Below are positions 34,751 to 43,217 of a stretch of DNA of 64,000 bases, piece by piece. This stretch comes from CAYZAW01 sp964476505 (lineage in GTDB: Bacteria; Bacillota; Clostridia; Christensenellales; CAG-138), in the NCBI GenBank assembly GCA_964476505.1, contig CAYZAW010000001.1, forward strand, positions 1 through 64,000, given 5' to 3'. A program made the position numbers and the translations under genes. Under the pieces are notes generated by a model. It searched no databases. It saw nothing but the letters and a program-made list of their open reading frames with translations, and was not told the DNA's origin. Numbering within the stretch: the first letter of the stretch is position 1; the number at the start of each line of letters is the position of its first letter.

Positions 34751-36235
34751 ATGAAAACGCTGGAATTCTTGGCATTTGACTTGGGCGCAAGCAACGGACG
34801 CGCTGTTTCGGGCGCGTTTGACGGGGAGCGCATCACGCTGACGGAGCGGCACCGCTTCGAGAACCACATCGTGAGGCAAAACGGCGTGCAGTATTGGGAT
34901 GCGCTGTATCTTTTGCGGGAGCTAAAGGCCGGCTTTGCCGCTTACCGGGCGGCGGGGGACGGCGCGCTTACAAGCTTTGGCATTGATACTTGGGGCGTGG
35001 ATTACGGTCTCTTGGATGCAAACGGCGCACTATTAAGCAATCCCCGTTGCTACCGGGACAGCACCGAGCAGGACGTACAGCGCGTGCACCTGCAAATACC
35101 GGCAAAAACGCTGTTTGACCGCACGGGTATTGCCAGCATGCCCTTTAATACGGTGTATCAGCTGCAAAAACGCGTTGCCGAGCAGGACAGCGCCCTGTTG
35201 GCGGCAAAAACGCTGCTGTTCTCCCCGGATTTATACGCGTACTTTTTAACGGGAGAAAAGTGCACGGAGTATACCATTGCCGCAACCAGCATGCTGTACC
35301 GGGGCGAAAAGCAGGCTTGGGATACCCAAACCATGGAGGCGCTTGGCATTCCCGCACAGATATTTACGGAGGTGGAGCGTGCAGGAACGCTTCGCGGCAG
35401 GCTTCTTACTGCGGTGGCGGAGGACTGCGGCGTAGAACGCGTGCCTTATGCAGTGGCAGGCGGGCACGATACGGCGTCGGCAGTGGCGGCGATTCCCGGA
35501 AAGGGAAGCTTTGCCTACTGCTCGTCTGGCACATGGTCTGTATTTGGCGTGGAAACGGAGCAGCCGGTATTAACGGAGGATGCGTTTCTTGCGGGCTTTA
35601 GCAGCGAGGGCTCTGTGCAGGGCGGCTTTCGCCCGGTCAAAACCATTATGGGGCTGTGGCTTGTGCAGGAATGCAGGCGGGAATGGCAGGCAAACGGGCA
35701 GCGCATCAGCTGGGACGATATCGTGTTGCAGGCACGGCAGGCGGAGCCCTTCCGCTCCATCATCGATGCGGACGAGGCACCCTTTTACGGCGCGGGCAAC
35801 ATGACGGAAAAAATACGTGCCTACTGCCGCCGTACGGGGCAGCCGGAGCCGGAAACCATTGGCCAGACCGCCCGCTGCATTTACGAAAGCTTGGCGCTCA
35901 AGTACAGGCAGGCGCTGGAGGCATTGGAAAATATCAAAGGGCGGCGTATCGATACGCTGCATATCGTGGGCGGCGGCATCCAGAACAGGCTGTTGAACCA
36001 GTTTGCCGCCAACGCTACAAAACGGCCTGTAATCACCGGCCCCACCGAGGGGGCTTGCGTCGGTAACCTGCTGATGCAGGCGATAGCGGTGGGCGCGATT
36101 GCGGGCATGCAGGAGCTTCGGGAGGTAGTGCGTATCTCCTTTGCAACCGAAGCCTACGAGCCTGCGGACGAACAGGCATGGGAGGATGCATACGGGCGGC
36201 TGTGCAGCTATGCCGCGAAGGACAGTACACGTTAA
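34751..36235 (+). CDS. Rhamnulokinase/fuculokinase-like FGGY kinase
   Basis: A 494-residue FGGY kinase. Motifs: FLAFDLGASNGRAVSGAFDG (phosphate loop), FGIDTWGVDYGLLDANGALL (catalytic Asp), MPFNTVYQLQKRVAEQD, LFSPDLYAYFLTG, AVAGGHDTASAVAAIPGKGS, SSGTWSVFG and GGGIQNRLLNQFAANATKRP. These are typical of RhaB (L-rhamnulose kinase). However, the adjacent gene is L-fucose isomerase and no rhamnose isomerase is present, so L-fuculose or D-ribulose is the more likely substrate by context. ATG 34751 has AAAGGAG nine bases upstream. A strong terminator follows. Confidence 0.88.
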   Translation: MKTLEFLAFDLGASNGRAVSGAFDGERITLTERHRFENHIVRQNGVQYWDALYLLRELKAGFAAYRAAGDGALTSFGIDTWGVDYGLLDANGALLSNPRCYRDSTEQDVQRVHLQIPAKTLFDRTGIASMPFNTVYQLQKRVAEQDSALLAAKTLLFSPDLYAYFLTGEKCTEYTIAATSMLYRGEKQAWDTQTMEALGIPAQIFTEVERAGTLRGRLLTAVAEDCGVERVPYAVAGGHDTASAVAAIPGKGSFAYCSSGTWSVFGVETEQPVLTEDAFLAGFSSEGSVQGGFRPVKTIMGLWLVQECRREWQANGQRISWDDIVLQARQAEPFRSIIDADEAPFYGAGNMTEKIRAYCRRTGQPEPETIGQTARCIYESLALKYRQALEALENIKGRRIDTLHIVGGGIQNRLLNQFAANATKRPVITGPTEGACVGNLLMQAIAVGAIAGMQELREVVRISFATEAYEPADEQAWEDAYGRLCSYAAKDSTR

Positions 36236-36244
36236 GCAAAAGAT

Positions 36245-36276
36245 AAAACGCCGGGCACGATTGCCCGGCGTTTTTG
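36245..36276 (+). terminator. Rho-independent terminator at the end of the sugar island
   Basis: CGCCGGGCA (36249-36257) pairs with TGCCCGGCG (36262-36270), loop CGAT, followed by TTTTTG; flanking AAAA allows it to work on both strands for the convergent operons. Confidence 0.85.
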
Positions 36277-36299
36277 CGTCCGTTTAATTGCGTAGTAGC

Positions 36300-37565
36300 C
36301 TAGTTCTTTGGGGCTTTGGCATTCAATAAAATCGTTTCCGCCTCCGCGTTCCACAGACCGTTGGTTTTTGCGCAGGCGGTGTGGAGCTGACGGAACAAGG
36401 GATCGGTCTCGCCCAGCTTCGCGAAGTCCGCTATCGCCGTCAGCGGCATGTCGATGCCGGTATAGATCAGCTTTTTGCCGCCGGGAATCTCGGGCAGGTG
36501 CAGCGTGACCTCCGGTACGCAGTTCAGCCCGCCGATGTGGGTCACAAGGCCTGCGGGGTCGAGCTGCCCGCGGGACATCATCAATAGCGCTTCCTTCATA
36601 TCGTCTGTGTTGCCGCCGGAGGTGCCAACGATGTGCGTGCCCGCATAGTGCACGTTGTACAAATTCATTTTTGCGGAAAAAGCGGGGTCTGTGGGGCCTG
36701 CAAAAAAGTTCAGGCAGCCGTCCTCGGCAAGCAGGCTGTCTCCCAGCTCAAACACGGCGGTTACCGGCGCAAACACCGTAACGTCGTCATAAGCGCGCCC
36801 GTTATTGAGCGCTAAGAGGTCGGCCTTCGCATCGCCAACTGCCGCCGTGTTGCGGTAAATAAGCTTTACGCCGTTTTTTGCGACCTCCTCCGGGGGAACC
36901 AGCTTCGCCGCGCGGGCAAGGCGGCTGTCGTCTATATCCGTTACCACCAGAAGCGAGGGCCGTCTGTCGCAATGGGTAATGTAATTCACTGCCGCCAAGC
37001 CCATTGGGCCTGCGCCTGCAAGGATGGCCATGGAGCCGCCCTCGCGGATACCCATGCGGTGCTCGTAGCTGCCGCGCGTGGTGTGATACACCGCGTGGAA
37101 TGCGCCGATCACGCAGCTTAACGGCTCCGTCAGGCTGCCGGAAAAGAAGCTGTCGCCGTTATAGGGAAGCAGGCAGCCCATTTCCATGACCTCGTTGGGG
37201 ATAATAACATAGGTAGCATCTCCGCCGATATATCGATAGGAATACCCGGGCGCGGCAAGCGAGCCCTGATAGTTCAGCGCGGGCTGTATTACAAACTTTT
37301 GCCCCGGCGAAAACTGCCCCGCCCATTTTGCGCCTATCTCGATCAGTTCGCCGCAAAACTCATGGCCGATGATCACGGGGTTTTCCGCCACATCGTTCGG
37401 CACGCGCTTATGCGCCGCGCCCTGCTTTGCCGCTTTATAGCTGGACATACAAAGGCTGTCGGATACCACGCGGGCCAGTATTTCGTCCTGCCCGATGGGG
37501 GGGAGGTCAAATTCCTCCAAGCGAAGGTCTTCTTTCCCGTATAACCGAATGGCTCTCGTTTTCAT
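36300..37565 (-). CDS. Zinc-binding dehydrogenase, L-sorbose-1-phosphate reductase-like (SorE type)
   Basis: A 421-residue MDR, longer than usual, matching the SorE branch. The active-site region is VVSDSLCMSSYKAAKQG (Cys without the usual GSD), VIIGHEFCGELIEIGAKW, SGSLTEPLSCVIGAFHAVYH, and Rossmann AILAGAGPMGLAAVNY. The four structural-zinc cysteines of classical MDR are absent, as in SorE. ATG 37565 (AAAGGA nine bases upstream) is preferred to 37589, which lies inside the PHP gene. It is last in the operon DeoR?-SDR-PHP-SorE and likely reduces or oxidises a ketose (phosphate). Confidence 0.82.
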   Translation of the reverse strand: MKTRAIRLYGKEDLRLEEFDLPPIGQDEILARVVSDSLCMSSYKAAKQGAAHKRVPNDVAENPVIIGHEFCGELIEIGAKWAGQFSPGQKFVIQPALNYQGSLAAPGYSYRYIGGDATYVIIPNEVMEMGCLLPYNGDSFFSGSLTEPLSCVIGAFHAVYHTTRGSYEHRMGIREGGSMAILAGAGPMGLAAVNYITHCDRRPSLLVVTDIDDSRLARAAKLVPPEEVAKNGVKLIYRNTAAVGDAKADLLALNNGRAYDDVTVFAPVTAVFELGDSLLAEDGCLNFFAGPTDPAFSAKMNLYNVHYAGTHIVGTSGGNTDDMKEALLMMSRGQLDPAGLVTHIGGLNCVPEVTLHLPEIPGGKKLIYTGIDMPLTAIADFAKLGETDPLFRQLHTACAKTNGLWNAEAETILLNAKAPKN

Positions 37566-37569
37566 GTTG

Positions 37570-38628
37570 TTACTTCCTTTCTCGCTCAACCAGCGCCCAT
37601 GTTGCGTCGATCAAATGGTGGAATTGGGGCTTTTGCAGCTGCTCGCAGATAAAGCTTTGCCCAAGCGAATTTACGTCCTCGCCGGAGATCTGGCAAAGGT
37701 TGTGTTGGCGGCAAAGCGCCATCACCCGCTCCAGCTGCACAAGCGTGTTTCGGGAGGGCATAAACGTTACTCCGGATACGCCCGCCTCCGCCATAAAGCT
37801 TAACAGCTCGTCTAAATACCCGTCCTCATAGGTCGCCGCCGCTTTATCTCCCGTAGGAGAATTGGTCACGTCTCCAAGGTAGGCGTAGCACAGCACAGCG
37901 TCGATCTCCTTTGCAAAGGAAACGGCATCTGCAAGCGTCATTAATTCCTCCTTGGCGGGGATGTAGATTTGCGGCAGCAGGTCTTTTTTTAGCTTGCCCA
38001 GAAGCGCGTAGCGCTCGTCGCCGCCCTCCGACAGCAGCTTGCCTGTCAGTGCAAATAGAATGTGCCGCTCCGTTACCGCGCCGCCGTTTTGGTATTGAGA
38101 AAGCGGCAGCACGTCCCTCTCAAAATCCAAGGGAATACCGGTTTGCGCCGCCACGGCTTCCGTCATGCGGCGGTTTCGAAGGTTCCGCAGTTCCCGAAGC
38201 GGCGCTAAACGCGCTTCTGCCGCTGCAAAGTATTCCGGCTTAACGCTGTGAAAGGTAAGATACGCCATGCCCGGCTGATCCGGGCTGTTTAGGCGCTTGC
38301 CCTCCCAAGGCGTACCGTTTAAGGTCACGCGCATTTCAAAGCCGCAGGTAGCGCCTAAACCCGTCAGCCGCGCGGCCTCCCGAAATTCCGCAGCGCCGCC
38401 TATACTGTCGTGATCCATAATGCCTGCCGCAGGCAGCCCTGCCGCCCGGGCAAACCATACGGCTGCCGTGGGGGAATAGGGCGAAAAGGAAAAGGTGGTA
38501 TGAATATGATTGTTGGCAAACGCGGGCTTCACCGCAGGCGGCTCTTTCTCGCGGGAAAGCAGCAGCTTCAGCGCGTCAAGGCGTGACGCGGCATCCGGTG
38601 CGTTCAATAGCGCTCTTTCGTTATTCAT
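37570..38628 (-). CDS. PHP-domain metal-dependent hydrolase-like protein
   Basis: A 352-residue protein of the polymerase-and-histidinol-phosphatase fold. Metal motifs: NNHIHTTFSFSPYSP (HxH), GIMDHDSIGGAAEF (DHDS), and the Glu in CGFEMRVTL, with a late ISGEDVNSLGQSF in place of the usual D-x-H. This is a trihistidine phosphoesterase scaffold; members in sugar operons have unknown substrates, possibly a sugar phosphate. The start overlaps the SDR stop (ATGA) and the end is 5 bases from the SorE-like gene, so all three are co-translated. Confidence 0.8.
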   Translation of the reverse strand: MNNERALLNAPDAASRLDALKLLLSREKEPPAVKPAFANNHIHTTFSFSPYSPTAAVWFARAAGLPAAGIMDHDSIGGAAEFREAARLTGLGATCGFEMRVTLNGTPWEGKRLNSPDQPGMAYLTFHSVKPEYFAAAEARLAPLRELRNLRNRRMTEAVAAQTGIPLDFERDVLPLSQYQNGGAVTERHILFALTGKLLSEGGDERYALLGKLKKDLLPQIYIPAKEELMTLADAVSFAKEIDAVLCYAYLGDVTNSPTGDKAAATYEDGYLDELLSFMAEAGVSGVTFMPSRNTLVQLERVMALCRQHNLCQISGEDVNSLGQSFICEQLQKPQFHHLIDATWALVERERK

Positions 38629-39497
38629 CCCAACATCACCTGCCCGCCGCTGACAGGAATCGCCTGTCCGGTTTCGTATAACTGCTCCACGCAGTAAAAC
38701 AGCGCCTTGGCTACGTCAGATGGCAGGCAGCCGCGACGGATGGGGGATTTGGAGAGGTAATACTTCTTTACGTCCTCTATGGTTTTTGCCCCCGGCACCT
38801 TGCCCGCATGCAGATACTGCACAAATAAGCCGCGCTCCGGGTCGCTCCACAACGGGCCGTCGTAATAATTGCCGGGGCATATGGCGTTTACCTTGATTTG
38901 ATAGGGTGCAAGCTCCAGCGCAAAGCTTTGCGTAAGGCCAATGCCGCCGAACTTTCCGCCCGCATACGCGAAGTTGGCTTTGGAGCCCGTTAAGCCTGAT
39001 TTGGAATTGATCTGCACGATGTCGTGCCATCGGCTGTTGTCTGCTTCAAACTGGGCGCGCATGATCTGCGAGGCGTATTTGGCACACAAAAAGTACCCGG
39101 TGTAGTTTACCCGGGTCACAAAGGCAAAATCCTCCGCCGTCAGCTCCGGCAGCCCGCCTGCCCGCAGTACGCCGGCGTTGGATACAAATATGTCGATGCC
39201 GCCAAAAAGCTCCACCGCGCCTATCATCAGCGCCCGCACGCTGCTTTCGTCGGATACGTCCACGGGGAAAAACTGCGCGCGTTCCCCCAAACGCCGGGCT
39301 GCGGCAGTGCCGGTCTCCGGATTGAGGTCGGCAATGAGAACGTCCGCCCCTTCCTGATACATCTCCTCCGCCAGCCCGTAGCCAAAGCCCTGCGCGCCGC
39401 CGGTGATGACGGTGATCTTGCCGCAAAGCCTGCCGGGATGGTTGGAGCGTTTGTGCACATTGGCGGCAGACAGCCGCTTGGCTTCCTCAAAATCCAC
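38625..39497 (-). CDS. Short-chain dehydrogenase/reductase (sorbitol-6-phosphate dehydrogenase-like)
   Basis: A 290-residue SDR starting at GTG 39497 (AGGAGG eight bases upstream). The NAD loop is VITGGAQGFGYGLAEEMYQE, followed by DLNPETG (the Asp favours NAD), NAGVL (FVSNAGVLRAGG) and the catalytic Ser region INSKSGLTGSKANFAYAGGK with Tyr-x-x-x-Lys. The C-terminal part RRGCLPSDVAKALFYCVEQL and IPVSGGQVML is standard. It is somewhat longer than classical SDRs (N-terminal ~25-residue extension with LSAANVHKRSNHPGRL), a feature of the SrlD-like group in Clostridia. It should interconvert a polyol and ketose for the SorE/PHP operon. Confidence 0.85.
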   Translation of the reverse strand: MDFEEAKRLSAANVHKRSNHPGRLCGKITVITGGAQGFGYGLAEEMYQEGADVLIADLNPETGTAAARRLGERAQFFPVDVSDESSVRALMIGAVELFGGIDIFVSNAGVLRAGGLPELTAEDFAFVTRVNYTGYFLCAKYASQIMRAQFEADNSRWHDIVQINSKSGLTGSKANFAYAGGKFGGIGLTQSFALELAPYQIKVNAICPGNYYDGPLWSDPERGLFVQYLHAGKVPGAKTIEDVKKYYLSKSPIRRGCLPSDVAKALFYCVEQLYETGQAIPVSGGQVMLG

Positions 39498-39526
39498 GGT
39501 GATACCCTCCTAAAAAACTATAAAAA

Positions 39527-40285
39527 TCATTCACAAACCAGCGTTACCGCAGCGTCCGTAAGCGCCTGTGCCCACGCTTCACTTGGCGCGGCATCGGTCA
39601 CAAGAACGGAAATGTCATGAAGGCTGCCAATGGACGCAAATGCCGTTCGGTTGAATTTGCGGCTGTCCACCGCCAGTATCACGCGCTCGGCAGAGGCGAT
39701 GATGGCACGCTTGATCACAGCGGTTTCCTCCGTAGATTCCGTAATGCCTGCATGCTTACTTAAGCCAGTGCAGGAAAGCACGGCAAAGTCTGCATGGTAT
39801 TCCCGAAAGAACTGATCTACCCGGCGGCCGGTAAGCGCCATAACGTCGCCCACAAGGCTGCCGCCGGTCAACAGCACGTTCCAGCCCTTGCCGCCGCGAA
39901 CGGTGATGGCGGTCTCGATGGAGTTTGTGATAAGCGTGATGTTCTCCTTGCCAAGTAGCGCGTGGGCAACGTACAGCGCCGTTGAGCTTTCGTCCAGCAT
40001 GATACTCGCGCCGTTTGGGATCAGGTTGGCTACGGCGGCGGCGATTTTTTGCTTTTGCGCCACGTTGGATTTTTTACGCACCGGGTAAGGCAATACGCGC
40101 TGCTCGCCAATGAAGGTAGCGCCGCCGTAGCTGCGCTTTGCAAAGCCCTCGCGCTCCAGTTTTTCCAGATCGCGGCGGATGGTCTCCTCCGACACGCCAA
40201 ATTCCTCGCTTAAGGGCGGGATGCTAACGCTGCCCTCCCGCTCCAAACGCTCTAGTATCAGGTTTTTTCTTTGAACAGATAACAA
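39527..40285 (-). CDS. DeoR family transcriptional repressor
   Basis: A 252-residue regulator. Residues 1-58 hold the DeoR winged helix (RKNLILERLEREGSVSIPPL, FGVSEETIRRDLEKLEREGF, KRSYGGA). The rest is the phosphosugar-isomerase-like sensor domain (LDESSTALYVAHAL, TLITNSIETAITV, LLTGGSLVGDVMALTGRRVD, FAVLSCTGLSKHAGITEST, LAVDSRKFNRTAF). It probably senses a sugar phosphate and represses the SDR-PHP-SorE operon 30 bases downstream and itself. The start is TTG 40285 with GGAGGG eight bases upstream. Confidence 0.9.
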   Translation of the reverse strand: MLSVQRKNLILERLEREGSVSIPPLSEEFGVSEETIRRDLEKLEREGFAKRSYGGATFIGEQRVLPYPVRKKSNVAQKQKIAAAVANLIPNGASIMLDESSTALYVAHALLGKENITLITNSIETAITVRGGKGWNVLLTGGSLVGDVMALTGRRVDQFFREYHADFAVLSCTGLSKHAGITESTEETAVIKRAIIASAERVILAVDSRKFNRTAFASIGSLHDISVLVTDAAPSEAWAQALTDAAVTLVCE

Positions 40286-40331
40286 AACCGTAACCCTCCG
40301 TTATTCCCGGATGATGTTACGGTCAGTATAA

Positions 40332-40411
40332 CAGGTTGCGCCACAACAGTCAACAACAATACGCATAAATCCACAAAACACAACAAACGAGATGCATATA
40401 CTTGTGGATTT
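40332..40411 (-). promoter_or_regulatory. Repeat-rich region upstream of the DeoR gene
   Basis: AAATCCACAA (40367-40376) and TTGTGGATTT (40402-40411) are perfect 10-base inverted arms 25 bases apart. Between and before them lie CAACA repeats (CAACAGTCAACAACAAT, CAAAACACAACAAAC), like the TGTTG-rich sites bound by DeoR proteins. It is a candidate autoregulatory operator; pairing of the arms could also terminate the glycosidase operon upstream. Confidence 0.45.
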
Positions 40412-40425
40412 AAGGGAAGAGGGCA

Positions 40426-42390
40426 TTACTCGCTTGCGTACTGCAAGCCCTCTACAAGGGGGATAATAGCCCCTGCCCGCACGAATACGGGAATGCGGCT
40501 GATGGTAACGGGCACTGTGATCTCCTGCCCGCCCGGATAGACCCGGCCGGTTTCAAAATCCGTCCAATCGCAGCCCGTGGGAAGATAGCAGCGCCAAACG
40601 GGGTTTTGCACGGCGGGGTACAGGATGGGTTCCGTTACCGGGCAAACCAAGATATCCCGCCCGAACATGAATTCGTTCTCAATATCCTTTGCGCGAGGGT
40701 CGTCTGGAAAATCGAACAGCAGGCAGCGCATCATGGTATCGTGTGCGGAGGATACGCGCTCTGCCATGGCAGTGATGTAGGGCATCAGCCGGTAGCGAAG
40801 GCGAATCGTTTCGATGATGGCGCTTTGAAAGGGCTCTTCAAACTGCCAGTATTCCCGGGGCGTATCTGTTCCGTGGGAGCGGAATATAGGTAAAAAACAG
40901 GAAAATTGCAGCCAGCGGGTGTAAAGCTCTTGATAGCTTTTGTCCTTTACGCCGTTATCGTACTGCCCATGCCAGAACCAAACAGGCTCCGCGTTGGTGT
41001 CGCCCTTCCACTTGCGCCAGCAGGCGGTGCCGCCCGCAAAAAACGCGCCCGTGTCTACCGTCCAGTACGGAATGCCGCACATACAAAGGCTCATGCCCTT
41101 CACGATCTCCCGGCGCAGCTCGTCCCAGCTGGCGCTGGTGTCGCCCGCCCACAGGATGGCACCGTATTTTTGGATGCCCGCCCAACCGGAGCGCGTTAAA
41201 TTGACCACCGGCTTTTGCGGCTGGTTATAGTATATGCCTTTTGCGTGAACAAGCGCGTAGGCGTTTGCCACGGCAGGGTCTAAGTATTTTTCATGCTCTT
41301 CTCCCACCAAGCGGTACCGTTCCTGCTCGCTTTTTTTGTGTTCCCCGCACCAGTCCGGTGAGGAAAAGGGCTCTGTGCTGTCGCACCACCACGCGTCAAA
41401 GCCGTTTTGGTATAAGCCCTGCTCCATCTGCTGCCAATAGAGTGCCCTTGCGTTTTCATCAAAAGCATCGTATGTGGAATAATCCCCCAGCAGCCAGTCA
41501 TGCGCCGCAAATGCGGCATGGTCGGAGCCGCCCGCGTTCATGTTAGGCCAAACGGATACGGCACTGTGCACGTGCATGGCATGCAGTTGTTCGGTGACCG
41601 GCTTGATATCTTTGTACCGGGCGGCGTCTAAGTGCTTATCCCCCCAAAGATCGCCCTCCCATGTTTTCCAGTCCTGCACCACAACGTCAAGCGGCACTTG
41701 ATCCTGCCGGTGCCTGTTTGCCACATCCAACAACGCCTGCGCCGTTTCATACCGTTCCTTGGACTGCCAGTAACCAAACACCCAAGGCGGCATTTTCGCC
41801 GCGCGGCCTGTCAGCGTGCGGTAGCCCGCCACGATCTCGTCCATGGAGCCGGTGATCACATACAGATCCACCTGATCCACGCAGGCAAGGGTAACGCGGC
41901 AGGGGCTGGCGCTGTCGTCAAACACCATCAGGCAGGCGCAGTCGAACAACACCGCATACCCTAGGCTGGACACAAATATCGGCATGGGGATCTTCATATT
42001 ATGCTGATACAGGTATTCGATGGTGCCCCGCTTTTGAAAAACGCCCTGCTCGTCCTGCCCAAGCCCAAATATCCTTTCGTTCTCGGCAAACGTGAAGGAA
42101 ACCTCTGCCCGATAGGACGTACGCACAAACCGGCTTTTTAGGTTCTCGATAACGGTTCGCTGTCCGTCCACCGTTTTGATTACCTTCACCATGGGCTTGC
42201 CCTCCGGCAGCGCGTGGAAGACCTTGCGCGGCGTGAAGCGCACTTGGGTAACAGGCGCGGCGCTGCCGTTGCAGGGCGTGCCATTGAAATAGCCGGCATC
42301 CACAACGCAGGGAATGTTTTGGATGCTGCTGCCGGGAGAAAAGCTGCACCGCACGATATTGCTTTGTATCTGTAAATACTGCTCTTTCAT
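40426..42390 (-). CDS. Glycoside hydrolase family 31 (alpha-glucosidase/alpha-xylosidase type)
   Basis: A 654-residue cytoplasmic GH31 enzyme without signal peptide. Landmarks are the N-terminal beta-sandwich ERIFGLGQDEQGVFQKRGT, the barrel start KMPPWVFGYWQSKERYETAQ, VQDWKTWEGDLWGD, the nucleophile segment FDAWWCDSTEPFSS, NLTRSGWAGIQKYGAILWAG, and the acid/base segment SHGTDTPREYWQF. It releases alpha-linked glucose or xylose from imported oligosaccharides. ATG 42390 has AAGGGA six bases upstream; the open frame up to 42507 lies inside the permease gene. It is the last gene of the CUT1 transporter operon. Confidence 0.9.
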   Translation of the reverse strand: MKEQYLQIQSNIVRCSFSPGSSIQNIPCVVDAGYFNGTPCNGSAAPVTQVRFTPRKVFHALPEGKPMVKVIKTVDGQRTVIENLKSRFVRTSYRAEVSFTFAENERIFGLGQDEQGVFQKRGTIEYLYQHNMKIPMPIFVSSLGYAVLFDCACLMVFDDSASPCRVTLACVDQVDLYVITGSMDEIVAGYRTLTGRAAKMPPWVFGYWQSKERYETAQALLDVANRHRQDQVPLDVVVQDWKTWEGDLWGDKHLDAARYKDIKPVTEQLHAMHVHSAVSVWPNMNAGGSDHAAFAAHDWLLGDYSTYDAFDENARALYWQQMEQGLYQNGFDAWWCDSTEPFSSPDWCGEHKKSEQERYRLVGEEHEKYLDPAVANAYALVHAKGIYYNQPQKPVVNLTRSGWAGIQKYGAILWAGDTSASWDELRREIVKGMSLCMCGIPYWTVDTGAFFAGGTACWRKWKGDTNAEPVWFWHGQYDNGVKDKSYQELYTRWLQFSCFLPIFRSHGTDTPREYWQFEEPFQSAIIETIRLRYRLMPYITAMAERVSSAHDTMMRCLLFDFPDDPRAKDIENEFMFGRDILVCPVTEPILYPAVQNPVWRCYLPTGCDWTDFETGRVYPGGQEITVPVTISRIPVFVRAGAIIPLVEGLQYASE

Positions 42391-42392
42391 AT

Positions 42393-43217
42393 TTATCCCT
42401 TTACGGCGCCCGCTGTCATGCCGGACACGATGTATTTTTGCCCGAACAGGTACACAAGGATTACCGGCAGGCTGGTCAAAACGATGTCCGCGCAGACCAG
42501 ATTCCAATCCTTAAAATACATGCCAAAGAAGTTGTACACCGCCAGCGTCATAGGCCACTTTGTGGATTCGCCCAAGAAATACAGCGGCATAACAAACTCG
42601 TTCCATGTGTTGAGGAAGGTAAGCACCATCACCGTTACCAGCACCGGCTTTAAAAGCGGCACGATAACGGAGAAAAACAGGCGCAGCGGCGAGCAGCCGT
42701 CGATAATGCCCGCTTCGTCGATATCCTGCGGTATCTTTCCGATGAACGAATAGATGAGGAATATGTTGAACGGGAGCTGTATGGCGGAATACAAAAGGAT
42801 AATACCGATGCGGCTGTTGTTCAGCTGGAAAAACTGCATGACGCGCATCAGCGCCACAAAGTTTACCGGCATGGTGATACCAAGCACCAGATAGAAATAT
42901 AAAAAGTTATGCAGCTTGCTGCGGCGGCGAGACAGAGAATACGCCGCCAGTGCCGCTAACAGCGTTGTAAGCGCCACGCTGCCTACGGAGTAGAGCAGGC
43001 TGTTTAAAAACGCCGTGCCCAGCTTGCCCTTTTCAATAACAGTGGAAAAATTGTCCCACTGGATGGTCTGCGGCAGCTGCAAAGACATTTCGGAGGCCGC
43101 GGCGCTGTCCTTCATGGCGTTGAAGAGTATCAAGATCAACGGTGTTAATAATACGATGGATATGATCCACGCGGCAATGTTTGCGAGGAGTACCTGCCAC
43201 CTTTTTTTCGTTTTCAT
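42393..43217 (-). CDS. Carbohydrate ABC transporter permease (MalG/CUT1 type)
   Basis: A 274-residue permease with six transmembrane helices. The EAA-loop signature is IPQDIDEAGIIDGCSPLRLF (EAA--DGA--G), followed by FSVIVPLLKPVLVTVMVLTF and WNEFVMPLYFLGESTKWPM, all diagnostic of MalG-like subunits. It pairs with the MalF-type permease upstream, the genes overlapping as TAATG. No ATPase is encoded in the operon; as is usual in Bacillota a shared MsmX-type ATPase elsewhere is expected. Confidence 0.92.
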   Translation of the reverse strand: MKTKKRWQVLLANIAAWIISIVLLTPLILILFNAMKDSAAASEMSLQLPQTIQWDNFSTVIEKGKLGTAFLNSLLYSVGSVALTTLLAALAAYSLSRRRSKLHNFLYFYLVLGITMPVNFVALMRVMQFFQLNNSRIGIILLYSAIQLPFNIFLIYSFIGKIPQDIDEAGIIDGCSPLRLFFSVIVPLLKPVLVTVMVLTFLNTWNEFVMPLYFLGESTKWPMTLAVYNFFGMYFKDWNLVCADIVLTSLPVILVYLFGQKYIVSGMTAGAVKG

